64,000 nt of DNA from Clostridium fungisolvens (GCF_014193895.1 NZ_BLZR01000001.1:2232001-2296000), one strand, 5' to 3'. Numbered from the stretch's first letter, positions 43,602 through 52,318 are shown. Numbers and translations: made by a program. Notes: generated by a model not told the origin, from the letters alone.

Positions 43602-43823
43602 GTGTACAAGCTAAGTCTTATCGACAAGCTAAGTTTTTTACTAGTACTTATAGGAGCAATTAACTGGGGGTTAATAGGATTGCTTAATTTTAATCTAGTT
43701 AAGCTAATCTCTCTAGGCAACTGCTATATCGAAAGAATAATTTACATTTTAGTATTTGCTGGTGCCGTGAACCTAATAGTCGTATTATTAAGAAGTAAAA
43801 CTGTTTACAAAAAAAGTTGCTGA
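43602..43823 (+). CDS. DUF378 small membrane protein
   Basis: The 73-residue protein has two membrane helices and the family hallmark LVLIGAINWGLIGLLNFNLV, then ERIIYILVFAGAVNLIVVLL. DUF378 proteins are small inner-membrane proteins of unknown function. The GTG at 43602 lies 9 nt after GGGAG and is preferred over the TTG at 43593, which abuts it. It is divergent from purB and convergent with ptsH across a shared terminator. Confidence 0.82.
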   Translation: MYKLSLIDKLSFLLVLIGAINWGLIGLLNFNLVKLISLGNCYIERIIYILVFAGAVNLIVVLLRSKTVYKKSC

Positions 43824-43831
43824 ACATAAAT

Positions 43832-43860
43832 AAAAAAGGTTCCTTTCGGAACCTTTTTTA
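43832..43860. terminator. bidirectional terminator, DUF378 and HPr genes
   Basis: AAAAAAGGTTCC-TTTC-GGAACCTTTTTT is a perfect stem-loop with T tracts on both strands. Confidence 0.9.
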
Positions 43861-44121
43861 TTATTCGTCTAATCCTTCGATTAATTTAACGATTTCTTCA
43901 GCAGCTAAAGTTTCGTCATCTCCTGAAGCTATAACTTTTATGTTAGCATCTTTAGTAACGCCTAAAGAAAGAACTCCTATTAAACTCTTAACATTAGCTT
44001 TCTTTCCATTGAATTCAATGCTAATATCAGATTTAAATGATGATGCCTTCTTTACTAATAATGTTGCTGGTCTAGCATGTAAACCAGTTGAATTTTTAAC
44101 TAATACGTCTTTAGTTACCAT
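43861..44121 (-). CDS. ptsH: HPr-family phosphocarrier protein
   Basis: HPr carries phosphate from enzyme I to sugar-specific PTS permeases and, as HPr-Ser-P, is the corepressor of CcpA. The 86-residue form starting at MVTKDVL places the active histidine at position 15 (TGLHARPA) and the regulatory serine at 46 (NVKSLIGV), exactly the canonical numbers. That settles the start over the GTG nine nt earlier, which overlaps the RBS AAGAGGTGG. Enzyme I is not nearby. Because both sites are present it is HPr, not Crh. Confidence 0.95.
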   Translation of the reverse strand: MVTKDVLVKNSTGLHARPATLLVKKASSFKSDISIEFNGKKANVKSLIGVLSLGVTKDANIKVIASGDDETLAAEEIVKLIEGLDE

Positions 44122-44164
44122 TATATCCACCTCTTTAATTATATTTTATATCATTAACTATTAC

Positions 44165-44207
44165 ATTATAATAATTTTTGGACAAAATATCAATAAGTTT
44201 TGGACAA
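44165..44207 (-). promoter_or_regulatory. ptsH promoter with two direct repeats
   Basis: On the minus strand TTGATA (44188-44193) and TATAAT (44165-44170) are 17 nt apart. On the plus strand TTTTGGACAA occurs at 44176-44185, inside the spacer, and again at 44198-44207, just upstream of the -35. The repeats are 22 nt apart, about two helical turns, so they may bind a regulator. They do not match a CcpA cre or a Rex site. Confidence 0.6.
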
Positions 44208-44212
44208 GTTGG

Positions 44213-45406
44213 TTATTTTAGTTTATTTATAAAAGATTTTAATCTTTTTACACCTTCTTCTATATTGTCTATGGAAGTGGCATAAGATAATCTAATATAG
44301 TCATCAAGTCCAAAAGCTATACCAGGAACAGTGGCTACAGCACTAGTTTCTAGCAGAAGTTCAGAAAACATTTTTGAATCTTCAATTATAGTTTCTCCAA
44401 ATTTCTTTTTTAAATAATATGATATATTTACCATTACATAAAAAGCTCCGTTAGGATTAATTATTTTTACGTTTTCTACCTCATTTAGCCTATCTACCAT
44501 ATAATTTCTTCTTTTTTCAAATTCACATACCATATCCTCTACTAATTTCACAGGAGAATTTAATGCTTCAATGGCAGCATACTGAGCTATTGTATTTGGA
44601 TTTGAGGTCATATGGCTTTGTATGCTAGACATTAGTTTTATCACGTTTTCTGGACCAGCAGCATAACCTATTCTCCATCCTGTCATAGCATATGTTTTCG
44701 AAAGTCCATTTATTACTATTGTTCTATTAAAAGCATCCTCTGATACAGCTGCAATACTAAAATGTTTTTCTCCACCATATATTAGTTTCTCATAAATTTC
44801 ATCGGACACTATATAAAGATCATTTTCTTTAGCAAAATTAGCTATTACAACTAATTCTTCTTTAGAATATATAGTTCCAGTAGGATTATTCGGAGAATTT
44901 AATAACAAAGCTTTTGTTTTTGATGTTAAGCTTTGTTTTAAATTTTCTATAGTGTATTTGAAATCATTTTCCTCTTCACACTGTACATAAACAGGAACTC
45001 CATCTGCTATTTTAATAAGTTCAGGATAACTTACCCAGTAAGGTGTTGGTACTATTACCTCATCACCAGGATTTAATATAGCTAAAAATAAGTTTCCTAA
45101 GCATTGTTTAGCTCCATTAGAAATAATAACCTGTGAAGGCGAATATTCTAATCCATTGTCATCTGAAAATTTCTTACATACAGCCTTTTTTAATTCTAAA
45201 AGTCCTGATGCAGGTGTATATTTAGTGTGCCCATTTTCCATAGCACTAATTGCAGAATCAATAATATTCTTAGGAGTATTAAAATCTGGTTCTCCTGCTG
45301 CAAAACTTATTACGTTAACCCCAGTTTTCTTCATTTCATTTGCTTTTGCTGTTATTGATAATGTTATAGAAGGCGTTAAAGCTTCTATTTTTTTTGATAA
45401 TGTCAT
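44213..45406 (-). CDS. aspartate-type aminotransferase (class I, AAT1 family)
   Basis: The 397-residue PLP enzyme shows ISFAAGEPDFNTP, TKYTPASGLLELKKA, ISNGAKQCLGNLF, NSPNNPTGTIYSKEEL, the lysine in NGLSKTYAMTGWRIGY and RLSYATS. This is the bacterial aspartate/prephenate aminotransferase group; aspartate and 2-oxoglutarate are the likely substrates. RBS AAGGTGGGG is near the ATG. The upstream PHP gene ends 12 nt before it, so they probably share a transcript. Confidence 0.92.
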   Translation of the reverse strand: MTLSKKIEALTPSITLSITAKANEMKKTGVNVISFAAGEPDFNTPKNIIDSAISAMENGHTKYTPASGLLELKKAVCKKFSDDNGLEYSPSQVIISNGAKQCLGNLFLAILNPGDEVIVPTPYWVSYPELIKIADGVPVYVQCEEENDFKYTIENLKQSLTSKTKALLLNSPNNPTGTIYSKEELVVIANFAKENDLYIVSDEIYEKLIYGGEKHFSIAAVSEDAFNRTIVINGLSKTYAMTGWRIGYAAGPENVIKLMSSIQSHMTSNPNTIAQYAAIEALNSPVKLVEDMVCEFEKRRNYMVDRLNEVENVKIINPNGAFYVMVNISYYLKKKFGETIIEDSKMFSELLLETSAVATVPGIAFGLDDYIRLSYATSIDNIEEGVKRLKSFINKLK

Positions 45407-45418
45407 GATACCCCACCT

Positions 45419-46249
45419 TTATAATTTATTATAAAATCTAACAATCTTATCTAAGTATTCTTTATCAATTCCATATTGTCCAATTAAGTTACTGCCATCA
45501 TTAGAACATACTCCGTGACAATCACTACCACCCGCAACTAAAAGTTTATATTTTTTACAAAGATTAAAAAATTTATTTACTTGCATGCCTGAATGACTTG
45601 GGTGAAAAACCTCTACTCCATAAAGACCATAATCTTTTAATCTTTTTATTACCTTCTCCACATCTATATTTCTATAGATCTTGCCAGGATGAGCTAGAAT
45701 TGGAATTCCTCCGGCTTTTCTTATCAAGCTTAAGGTTTCAGTGTAATTAAATTTATATCTTTCTACATAAGCAGGACGACCCTTAATAAGATAATTAGTA
45801 AAAGCTGCCTTATAATTATCTACATAACCTTTCTCAACTAGAATCTTAGCTATATGAGATCTTCCAGCAGTATCCCTACAACAACATTCAATGTCCTGTA
45901 AGCTAATATCTATAGAAAGCTTATTTAGTTTTAATATAATCTGTCTTATCCTGTCTAACCTTATGTGCTTAAGCTTATTCATAGCATCGTTAAGTTCTAC
46001 ATTATTGATATCTATAAAATAGCCTAGTATGTGTAACTCCGAATCGTTGCAGATAGTGCTTATCTCAACTCCAGGTATAATATTAACTGAAGTATCACAA
46101 CCCTTTAAAGCAAATTGTGAGCATATTGAGTCATGATCCGTAATAGAAATAGTATTTATGTTCTTTTGTTCTGCGATATGTATTATTTCTGAAGGGCTTA
46201 ATACCCCATCAGAGTAATTAGAATGTATATGCAAATCGGCATACTTCAT
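45419..46249 (-). CDS. PHP-domain phosphoesterase (RNase AM/YciV-like)
   Basis: The 276-residue protein has all PHP metal motifs: ADLHIHSNYSDGVLSP, SITDHDS, IPGVEIST and HILGYF, then GGIPILAHPGK and GSDCHG. Family members are manganese-dependent 3',5'-nucleotide bisphosphatases or 5'-3' exonucleases on short RNAs. An RBS with AAGGTGCTGAG lies before the ATG. It precedes the aspartate aminotransferase gene by 12 nt, with no obvious metabolic link. Confidence 0.88.
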   Translation of the reverse strand: MKYADLHIHSNYSDGVLSPSEIIHIAEQKNINTISITDHDSICSQFALKGCDTSVNIIPGVEISTICNDSELHILGYFIDINNVELNDAMNKLKHIRLDRIRQIILKLNKLSIDISLQDIECCCRDTAGRSHIAKILVEKGYVDNYKAAFTNYLIKGRPAYVERYKFNYTETLSLIRKAGGIPILAHPGKIYRNIDVEKVIKRLKDYGLYGVEVFHPSHSGMQVNKFFNLCKKYKLLVAGGSDCHGVCSNDGSNLIGQYGIDKEYLDKIVRFYNKL

Positions 46250-46494
46250 CTCAGCACCTTATTTCCATTTTATATATTAAAATATATCATTATTGATTGT
46301 AAATGTAAATATGGAGCTCCATTACAAAAGGCTAATTTATGCATGTTAGAAAATCCTTCAACTATGAATTTTAGATATGAATAAATTAATAATTGGAGTT
46401 GAAACCATGTAATTCAGAACAAATAAACAGTTATTTTAATATATTGTAAAAATGTGGATATATACAAGACACATATTTTGTGATATACTAAGAT

Positions 46495-46594
46495 AGTTAC
46501 AGAAGAATGCGCCTAACGGTGCAAAACAATTTTATCCATAAATTAAGATATTATTTGGCTCTTGTGATTTTTATTGCAAGAGTCTTTTATTTTT
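46495..46594 (+). promoter_or_regulatory. possible cis-regulatory leader with attenuator before the DUF5698 gene
   Basis: A small hairpin, GCGCC-TAAC-GGTGC (46509-46522), is followed by AAAAC and an AT-rich linker. Then comes a terminator-like hairpin, GGCTCTTG / CAAGAGTC (46557-46584), with T-rich sequence, 26 nt before the RBS of the gene at 46620. A terminator inside a leader is the arrangement of a riboswitch or a similar attenuator. I cannot match it to a named class. Confidence 0.45.
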
Positions 46595-46619
46595 ATTTAA
46601 TAAAAATTTAGGAGGAAAA

Positions 46620-47102
46620 ATGGAAATATTAATAGTATTTTTACTAAAACTACTGGACAACACTTTGGGTACAATGAAAAACATATATCTAGCCCGTGGA
46701 AAGTTCTTCTTTTCGAGCTTACTAGCCGCGTTGTCTACAACTATATACATGATTGCTGTTGTGAGAATGGCAAAGTCAGACGGTATACTAAGCATTGTGG
46801 CTATATGTGCCGCAACATTTATCGGGACTCTAATTCCAGGGCTTGCAGTTAAAAAGTCTGAGAAAGAGAAGCTTTATATATTTGATATTACAGCAGATAA
46901 CATGCACAGCGGCAAGGAGTTTGCAGATATTTTAAGAAGTGCGAATATCGCTATAAAAACCAGTGTTGTCTACGACCAGATGATGACAAAAACGCTTTCA
47001 ATAAAAGCATACTGCGCCAACAAGGAAGAAAGCAAAATCGTGAATAAAATTATATCACCATCATTCAAATACAATGTTTATGCACCAATGAGTTTGGAGT
47101 AA
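46620..47102 (+). CDS. UPF0316/DUF5698-DUF2179 membrane protein
   Basis: The 160-residue protein has three membrane helices in its N-terminal half (LIVFLLKLLDNTLGTMKNIYLARGKFFFSS, then ALSTTIYMIAVVRMAK and VAICAATFIGTLIPGLAV). The C-terminal soluble domain resembles DUF2179, a small ferredoxin-like sensor fold. RBS TTAGGAGGAAAA is strong. Members have no settled function; YebE- and YitT-related proteins share the soluble domain. The attenuator-like leader ahead suggests it answers to a small ligand. The 650 bases after it contain no intact gene. Confidence 0.78.
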   Translation: MEILIVFLLKLLDNTLGTMKNIYLARGKFFFSSLLAALSTTIYMIAVVRMAKSDGILSIVAICAATFIGTLIPGLAVKKSEKEKLYIFDITADNMHSGKEFADILRSANIAIKTSVVYDQMMTKTLSIKAYCANKEESKIVNKIISPSFKYNVYAPMSLE

Positions 47103-47186
47103 GATCCACTTAGTGTCATTGTTTTAAATAGCTAAGATATCACCTCTTCTTATCCAATAGAACTCTTCAGAGTTCTTAACAGCTCT

Positions 47187-47520
47187 TTATTTATTGAAAC
47201 CCTTAAACCACTTTCTGTAGAATGGAATATTATCATTTTGATTTTCCGCATAACTCCATTCTTAAGGGTTACATATTCAATTATTATCTAAGGCTTTATT
47301 ACCTATACTTTCTATAAATATAAATCCTTTAATCTCTTTATCACTTAAATAACTTATTTTTATTGTTTCTACTCTTTTATTCTATAATTCCTCTTCAGAA
47401 GTAATCTTTAAAAATGAGTCTACTAACTCTTTACTACTGTTAGCTATTATATAATATATACTTTTGAAAGTTATAATGCCTAATATCATTTTTAGTCGAA
47501 CTGGTACATTCTTAATAGTT
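47187..47520 (-). pseudogene. degraded reading frame with three internal stops
   Basis: One minus-strand frame reads as protein for about 110 codons but is broken by TAG, TGA and TAA. The segments include TIKNVPVRLKMILG, IIANSSKELVDSFLKITSEEEL, then KISYLSDKEIKGFIFIES, and a final EWSYAENQNDNIPFYRKWFK before FNK and a stop. Codon choice looks like neighbouring genes. There is no start or RBS. I do not recognise the family, and the remaining gap (47521-47755) has only a 10-bp inverted repeat and a terminator. Confidence 0.4.
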
Positions 47521-47610
47521 CAATATATGCAATATAGAAATGTACATCCTTCACTTTTGTTGTATTTCCATATACGCAAATTCGCATTTTATGAAAGATT
47601 GCTTATGGAA

Positions 47611-47655
47611 TCAAATCAATTGTACTGATTTTTGCGATTTACCCTATTGATTTGA
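47611..47655. repeat. 10-bp inverted repeat downstream of the ABC operon
   Basis: TCAAATCAAT (47611-47620) and ATTGATTTGA (47646-47655) flank 25 nt. It lies just past the terminator of the exporter operon, in the decayed region. Confidence 0.5.
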
Positions 47656-47672
47656 GATTTACTTTTTTATAT

Positions 47673-47710
47673 AAAGAGCTGTGAACTAATTATTTAGCTC
47701 ACAGCTCTTT
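47673..47710 (-). terminator. terminator of the ABC exporter operon
   Basis: AAAGAGCTGTGA and TCACAGCTCTTT form a 12-bp stem. On the minus strand it is followed by ATATAAAAAAG. Confidence 0.7.
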
Positions 47711-47755
47711 AGTCTTCATTTTTTAAATTACTATTTATCTATCCTTACATATACA

Positions 47756-49507
47756 TTAACTCCATGTCAGTTTCTCTAAAGTAATATGGCTACGATACCA
47801 AGCATCATTTTCTAAAAGCTCTTCAGGAGAACCTACATTTTTAACTCTGCTATGTTCCAATATAACCACTGTATCACATGCAATTATAGAGGATAAACGA
47901 TGAGATATGGACAATATCGTATGTGCCTCACTTGCCTTTTGAAGTACTGACACTATTTTCTCTTCTGTAATTGAATCAAGATTAGCTGTAATTTCATCCA
48001 GCAGAAGTACAGGTGGATTGGTTACAATAGCCCTAGCTATGGACAAAAGCTGTTTTTGACCTTGCGAAAAAAAGGTATCACTAGTTACTTTAGTATCCAT
48101 TCCATTTTCCAAGGCTGACACATATTCTGCAAGACCTACAAAGTCCAAAGCTTTTTCTATTTGCTCTCTCGTAATACTTTCATCTTGAATACTTATTTGT
48201 TCTGCTACTGTCCCCTTTATTATATGAAAGCTTTGATCAACATAACCGAAAATTTTGCGTTTTTCAGAGTTTTTTATATCATAAACATCGACACCATTTA
48301 TTGTAATACTTCCTTTTGTTGGTTTTAAAAGACCCATTATAAGTTTAAATAATGTGGTTTTCCCTACTCCTGTTCTTCCTACAAATGTAACCTTTTCGTT
48401 TGGTTTCAAATTAAGGTTAATATTTTGAAGAACATCACTGCCTTCTTCGTATTGAAATGTGATGTCGTTAAAGGATATTCTTACATCTTCTCGGTTTGGA
48501 ATGATGTCTTCCAGCTTTAGTTCATCTTTTTTTAGGTCATCCTCTGGTTCCCCATAAAAATCATTTACTCTTTTAATACCTGATACTGCCTGCTGGATGT
48601 TTTGAAGCTCCATTCCAAGATTCTCAATTGGTGCAAACAAGTTAGATATTAATTCAATTGATGCTGCAACCATCCCCAGGGATATACCAAGAAAGTTCAG
48701 ATGCTTAGATGACAGTACTACAATAAAGGCTATAACAAAAGCACGGGTAAGCTGAATCAATGGGGAATATACAGAATCATAAAAATTTACCGTCTCTACT
48801 GTTTTGTAATTATCAAGCAAATACTTCTTATAATTATCTTCCATATAACCTTCTTTGCTGTAGGATTTTATCATTTGTATATTTTTTAAGCTTTCTGAAA
48901 TATGATTATTTACCCTACCGATAAGTATTCGATTTTCAATCTGTGCTTTAAGCATTCTTTTTTGAAAAAGCCGTGTAATGCCATAAATAGCTGGCAGTAA
49001 TAATAAGATTGTAATTCCAAGTTTGCTGCTAAACATCCAAATTGAAATTACAATACCTATTAGCTTAAAGCAGTCAACCATCATTCCGATAATTCCACTT
49101 GTAAACAGTGAATTGATAGCATCAACATCATTTATAAACCTTGATACCACTACCCCCGAACTATTGGATGAAAAGAAATTTGCATTTATCATTTCAAGCT
49201 TTTCCATCATTTCAATTCTAATTTCCTTTGTAATCTTTTGTCCTAAAACTGTAAGAAAAGCTTCTTTAACAAAATCAAATATTCCAATAAAGACCAACAC
49301 TCCGATATAAGCAAAAGCAAATGAAAATAATTTATCTGAGTCTTTGGGTACAAGGTTATGGTCAACTATATATTTTAAAATTTGAGGAGGAATTAAACTT
49401 GTAACAACAACACCGCAGACAGCAATTACTAATATTATACTTGTCCAAATATTATCTTTAATTACTTTAACTATTGACCTTTTTATTAAACTATTCTCCA
49501 CTTCCAT
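47756..49507 (-). CDS. ABC exporter subunit 2 (TM domain + ATPase), canonical ATP site
   Basis: The 583-residue half transporter has six membrane helices (about residues 1-310) and an ATPase. Walker A is FVGRTGVGKTTLFK, the signature is FSQGQKQLLSIARAI, Walker B is PVLLLDEITANLD with the catalytic Glu, and the H-loop is SISHRLSS. It overlaps the upstream subunit gene by 17 nt, so the two form a heterodimer of the LmrCD/BmrCD type, usually a multidrug exporter. GAGGGGTG precedes the ATG. Confidence 0.92.
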   Translation of the reverse strand: MEVENSLIKRSIVKVIKDNIWTSIILVIAVCGVVVTSLIPPQILKYIVDHNLVPKDSDKLFSFAFAYIGVLVFIGIFDFVKEAFLTVLGQKITKEIRIEMMEKLEMINANFFSSNSSGVVVSRFINDVDAINSLFTSGIIGMMVDCFKLIGIVISIWMFSSKLGITILLLLPAIYGITRLFQKRMLKAQIENRILIGRVNNHISESLKNIQMIKSYSKEGYMEDNYKKYLLDNYKTVETVNFYDSVYSPLIQLTRAFVIAFIVVLSSKHLNFLGISLGMVAASIELISNLFAPIENLGMELQNIQQAVSGIKRVNDFYGEPEDDLKKDELKLEDIIPNREDVRISFNDITFQYEEGSDVLQNINLNLKPNEKVTFVGRTGVGKTTLFKLIMGLLKPTKGSITINGVDVYDIKNSEKRKIFGYVDQSFHIIKGTVAEQISIQDESITREQIEKALDFVGLAEYVSALENGMDTKVTSDTFFSQGQKQLLSIARAIVTNPPVLLLDEITANLDSITEEKIVSVLQKASEAHTILSISHRLSSIIACDTVVILEHSRVKNVGSPEELLENDAWYRSHITLEKLTWS

Positions 49508-51236
49508 CACACCCCTCTAAACATTGGAAATTATATATTGTGGAATAATATTCAGATTTTTTCATAAGTTCATCATGTGTACCGTAATCTGCTGTCTTAT
49601 CGCTTTTTAATAAAATAATATTATTTATTCTGCTAAAAATAGCTAAACGATGAGAGATTAGTATAATCAAGCTATTTCTATAATTGGTTTTTAGGTTTTC
49701 AATAATTTTTTCTTCTGTTTTCATATCAACTGCAGAAAAAGGATCATCTAATATTATAATTTTATTTTTATTTAGAAGCGCCCTTGCAAGAGCTATTCTG
49801 GCTTGCTGACCTCCGCTTAATTTTATCCCACCGTTTCCTACTAAGGTTTTTTGATCATTCGTCATTGCTTCTAAATCTGTATCAAAACAAACATCCTTTA
49901 ATACAGAATTAATATCTTTATTGCTTCCTAATGTTATATTGTTGTAAATAGTATCGGAAAGCAGCTGAGGCTTATGACCCAAGTAAGAAATTATTTGGCT
50001 TCGCTCATACTCTGAGTAATCCTTAAGTTCCTTACCATCAATTTTAATGCTTCCTAAATAAGGATACAGACCTAATAGAGATATCCCAAGTGTAGATTTG
50101 CCTGAAGCAATAGAACCTGTTAAACCTATGATCTCTCCTCCCTTTCCACCGAAACTGATATGCTCAATAATTTTTTCCTTATCTTCTCCATAAGAGAAAC
50201 TAAGATTATCTACTGAAAGTGAGGTGTCACCATTATTTATATTAGAAGTTTTTTCTTTAATCTTATATTCTTCCAGATACGGTTTAATTCGTTTCCACGA
50301 AACCTGTGATTTTTGCACAGAATTAAACAGCTTTGCTGCTTTACTTGCCTTTACCGCCATGGCTGTAAACATTGCAATATACGTAGAAAAAACTCCTACA
50401 GTCCAGTCTCCAATAATAACCTTCGTACCTCCAAGGTAAATTACCATAATTATTCCAATCATTGCGATAATATTATATACAGGCTGCATAGAATTTTCTA
50501 ATATATTTGCTTTAATAGCCTTATTTTGCAAATCCTCTAGTTCATCATTATACCTTGCTCTGTTTTTAGCTTCCATACCTGTTACACGATAAAGAATGGA
50601 ATTTTCAATTATATCATAGGTGATATCTGTAACCTCACTGCTCTGCTTACGATAATCCTTTGAGTATTTATATATAACACTTTTTAATTTTTCAGCAATT
50701 ACAATAGCAACTGGAACAAAAATAATAGAAAGCAAAGTTATTTTCACATCATAAGCAAGCATTGTTACCAGGTAAGATATCATAAGAACACCAGTATCAA
50801 ATACTTCAGTGGTAAACTTCCTCATACCTTCCACACATAAATCAACATCAGAAATAGCTCTTGTCATGAGGTTACCAGTATTCTCATTATCCAGCTCTGA
50901 AGTGCTTTTTTGCATTATATTATTGTATATCATAAGCCGCATAGTTGCACTTGTGCTGTTAGCAAAACGCCTTATATAAAACCGCTTAAAATAGCGTAGA
51001 AGTTGAACAGTTCCTATTATCAGTAAATAGGTAACTGCTACTGTTAGCGCATATAATAAACTTCCCCCAGTAGCAATAGCGTCTATGAGTTTTCCCTGGT
51101 ATATTGGTCCTAAAACAATTGAGACATTAAAAGATATTCCGAATATTATAATGCAGACAACAACAAATTTTTCTTTTTTCCAATAGTTTATAGCTTTATC
51201 CGGATGTTTCATAGGTTCTATTTTTAATTTGGACAT
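49491..51236 (-). CDS. ABC exporter subunit 1 (TM domain + ATPase), degenerate Walker B
   Basis: The 581-residue half transporter has six membrane helices and an ATPase with Walker A GLTGSIASGKSTLG, signature LSGGQQARIALARAL and Walker B KIIILDDPFSAVD. The residue after Walker B is Asp, where the catalytic Glu is expected. That is the mark of the impaired site in asymmetric exporters, complemented by subunit 2. RBS region AGAGGGGGATTTACT. It is preceded by 109 nt that include a 17-nt palindrome at 51331-51347. Confidence 0.92.
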   Translation of the reverse strand: MSKLKIEPMKHPDKAINYWKKEKFVVVCIIIFGISFNVSIVLGPIYQGKLIDAIATGGSLLYALTVAVTYLLIIGTVQLLRYFKRFYIRRFANSTSATMRLMIYNNIMQKSTSELDNENTGNLMTRAISDVDLCVEGMRKFTTEVFDTGVLMISYLVTMLAYDVKITLLSIIFVPVAIVIAEKLKSVIYKYSKDYRKQSSEVTDITYDIIENSILYRVTGMEAKNRARYNDELEDLQNKAIKANILENSMQPVYNIIAMIGIIMVIYLGGTKVIIGDWTVGVFSTYIAMFTAMAVKASKAAKLFNSVQKSQVSWKRIKPYLEEYKIKEKTSNINNGDTSLSVDNLSFSYGEDKEKIIEHISFGGKGGEIIGLTGSIASGKSTLGISLLGLYPYLGSIKIDGKELKDYSEYERSQIISYLGHKPQLLSDTIYNNITLGSNKDINSVLKDVCFDTDLEAMTNDQKTLVGNGGIKLSGGQQARIALARALLNKNKIIILDDPFSAVDMKTEEKIIENLKTNYRNSLIILISHRLAIFSRINNIILLKSDKTADYGTHDELMKKSEYYSTIYNFQCLEGCDGSGE

Positions 51237-51345
51237 AGTAAATCCCCCTCTGTTTTAAGCAAACCTTTATCAGGTACAAAAGCTAAATTTTTCTCACCAA
51301 TCATCTCTTTATAAATCTTATAATCACATCAGATATTATTAATAT

Positions 51346-51678
51346 CTAAATCAACATAATAATTCTACCACCTATGTAATTTTTGGGTTTTCCCTTTGAA
51401 AAAACATCTTCTGCTGATTCCCTACAAATTTCTTTAACACTATTAGGTATAAGTCTTAAGGACAGCCAAATTAGCGCAGGAAGCACAATTGCATCATCAA
51501 CAAATCCAAGTACAGGTATAAAATATGGTATGATATCTATAGGACTTAGAGCATATCCAGCAGTTATAATAACTGTCAACTTTGCATACCACGGAGTCAA
51601 TTCATGCTTATATGCAAGATAAAGTATCGCTATATTAGATTTCAACTTTTTAGCCCATTGTTTTATTTTTGTTATCAC
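51346..51678 (-). CDS. DUF1232 (YkvA-like) membrane protein
   Basis: The 110-residue protein carries the DUF1232 core YLAYKHELTPWYAKLTVIITAGYALSPIDIIPYFIPVLGFVDDAIVLPALIWLSLRLIP (in pieces) with two membrane segments. The family's function is unknown. RBS CAGGGAGGATTGTAGTG is well placed. It starts 18 nt after the ChrB-like gene and is probably in the same operon. Its stop codon lies within a small palindrome. Confidence 0.85.
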   Translation of the reverse strand: MITKIKQWAKKLKSNIAILYLAYKHELTPWYAKLTVIITAGYALSPIDIIPYFIPVLGFVDDAIVLPALIWLSLRLIPNSVKEICRESAEDVFSKGKPKNYIGGRIIMLI

Positions 51679-51696
51679 TACAATCCTCCCTGAAAT

Positions 51697-52227
51697 CTAC
51701 GTCTTTTCGTCTATTTCAAAAACTTTATTGCTAAATTCAGCTAATAATGATGAACATCCATCAATTCTCTTCAATACTTCATTTTTCATTGGACATCCGA
51801 AATAATCCTTTTTTTCTATCTTTTTTAACCAAGTATTAAGTTTATCTATCTCGTGGTCATTTTCCTCTATCTCAGCAAAGGTAAAATTCTCTCTTTTAGT
51901 TTCCCGTTCAATTTCAGCTTCGAAATCATCACACTTCTCAATCAGTTCTTTATAATCCGCTTCTCTTTCCTTATTAAACTGCTCGATTAATTTTTTGTTT
52001 TTTAATTCCTCATCTATTAAAGTAATACAGCTAATACTTTGACCTCCACTAGTATTAATTTGTTCTTCAAGCCTCTTAAACTCCTCTTTGCTCTCTTTAG
52101 TTTCAGGTAATATCCAGATAGATTGAAAAACATTTAGTGCTCCAATAGATTTTAATCTTCTCCATACAGCCATTCTATTTTTTTGTGGTTCTCTTGGTAT
52201 TTGATATATCAAAGTTCTCCAGTTCAA
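51697..52227 (-). CDS. ChrB N-terminal-like/PaaX-like protein, TTG start
   Basis: The 176-residue protein begins LIYQIPREPQKNRMAVWRRLKSIGALNVFQSIWILPET, the pattern of the N-terminal domain of chromate-resistance regulator ChrB, which is related to PaaX repressors. A long charged helical stretch follows (about 85-140). It lacks the ChrB C-terminal domain. In proteobacteria ChrB controls chromate efflux and responds to chromate. Here it heads an operon with DUF1232 and a heterodimeric ABC exporter, and its promoter carries three copies of a 16-nt operator. It may be an autoregulator. Start is TTG after AAAGGAAGTGGAAAA. Confidence 0.72.
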   Translation of the reverse strand: MNWRTLIYQIPREPQKNRMAVWRRLKSIGALNVFQSIWILPETKESKEEFKRLEEQINTSGGQSISCITLIDEELKNKKLIEQFNKEREADYKELIEKCDDFEAEIERETKRENFTFAEIEENDHEIDKLNTWLKKIEKKDYFGCPMKNEVLKRIDGCSSLLAEFSNKVFEIDEKT

Positions 52228-52252
52228 TTTTCCACTTCCTTTATTATGTATA

Positions 52253-52318
52253 TGTAATACTGGTTACATGTAATACTGGTTACATGAATAATATAGTACT
52301 GCTTACATATAATGTCAA
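52253..52318 (-). promoter_or_regulatory. promoter of the ChrB-like operon with three 16-nt operators
   Basis: On the minus strand TTGACA (52313-52318) and TATATT (52290-52295) are 17 nt apart. TGTAATACTGGTTACA occurs twice head to tail at 52253-52268 and 52269-52284. A variant, TATAGTACTGCTTACA, at 52292-52307 covers the -10 and spacer. Each unit is a dyad, TGTAA-N6-TTACA. Binding would block the promoter and the first transcribed bases. Confidence 0.75.

Noticed and set aside
46495..46550. Known riboswitch class before the DUF5698 gene
   Set aside because: I tried to match preQ1, fluoride, guanidine I-III and c-di-GMP patterns from memory and none fits. It is kept only as an unnamed candidate.
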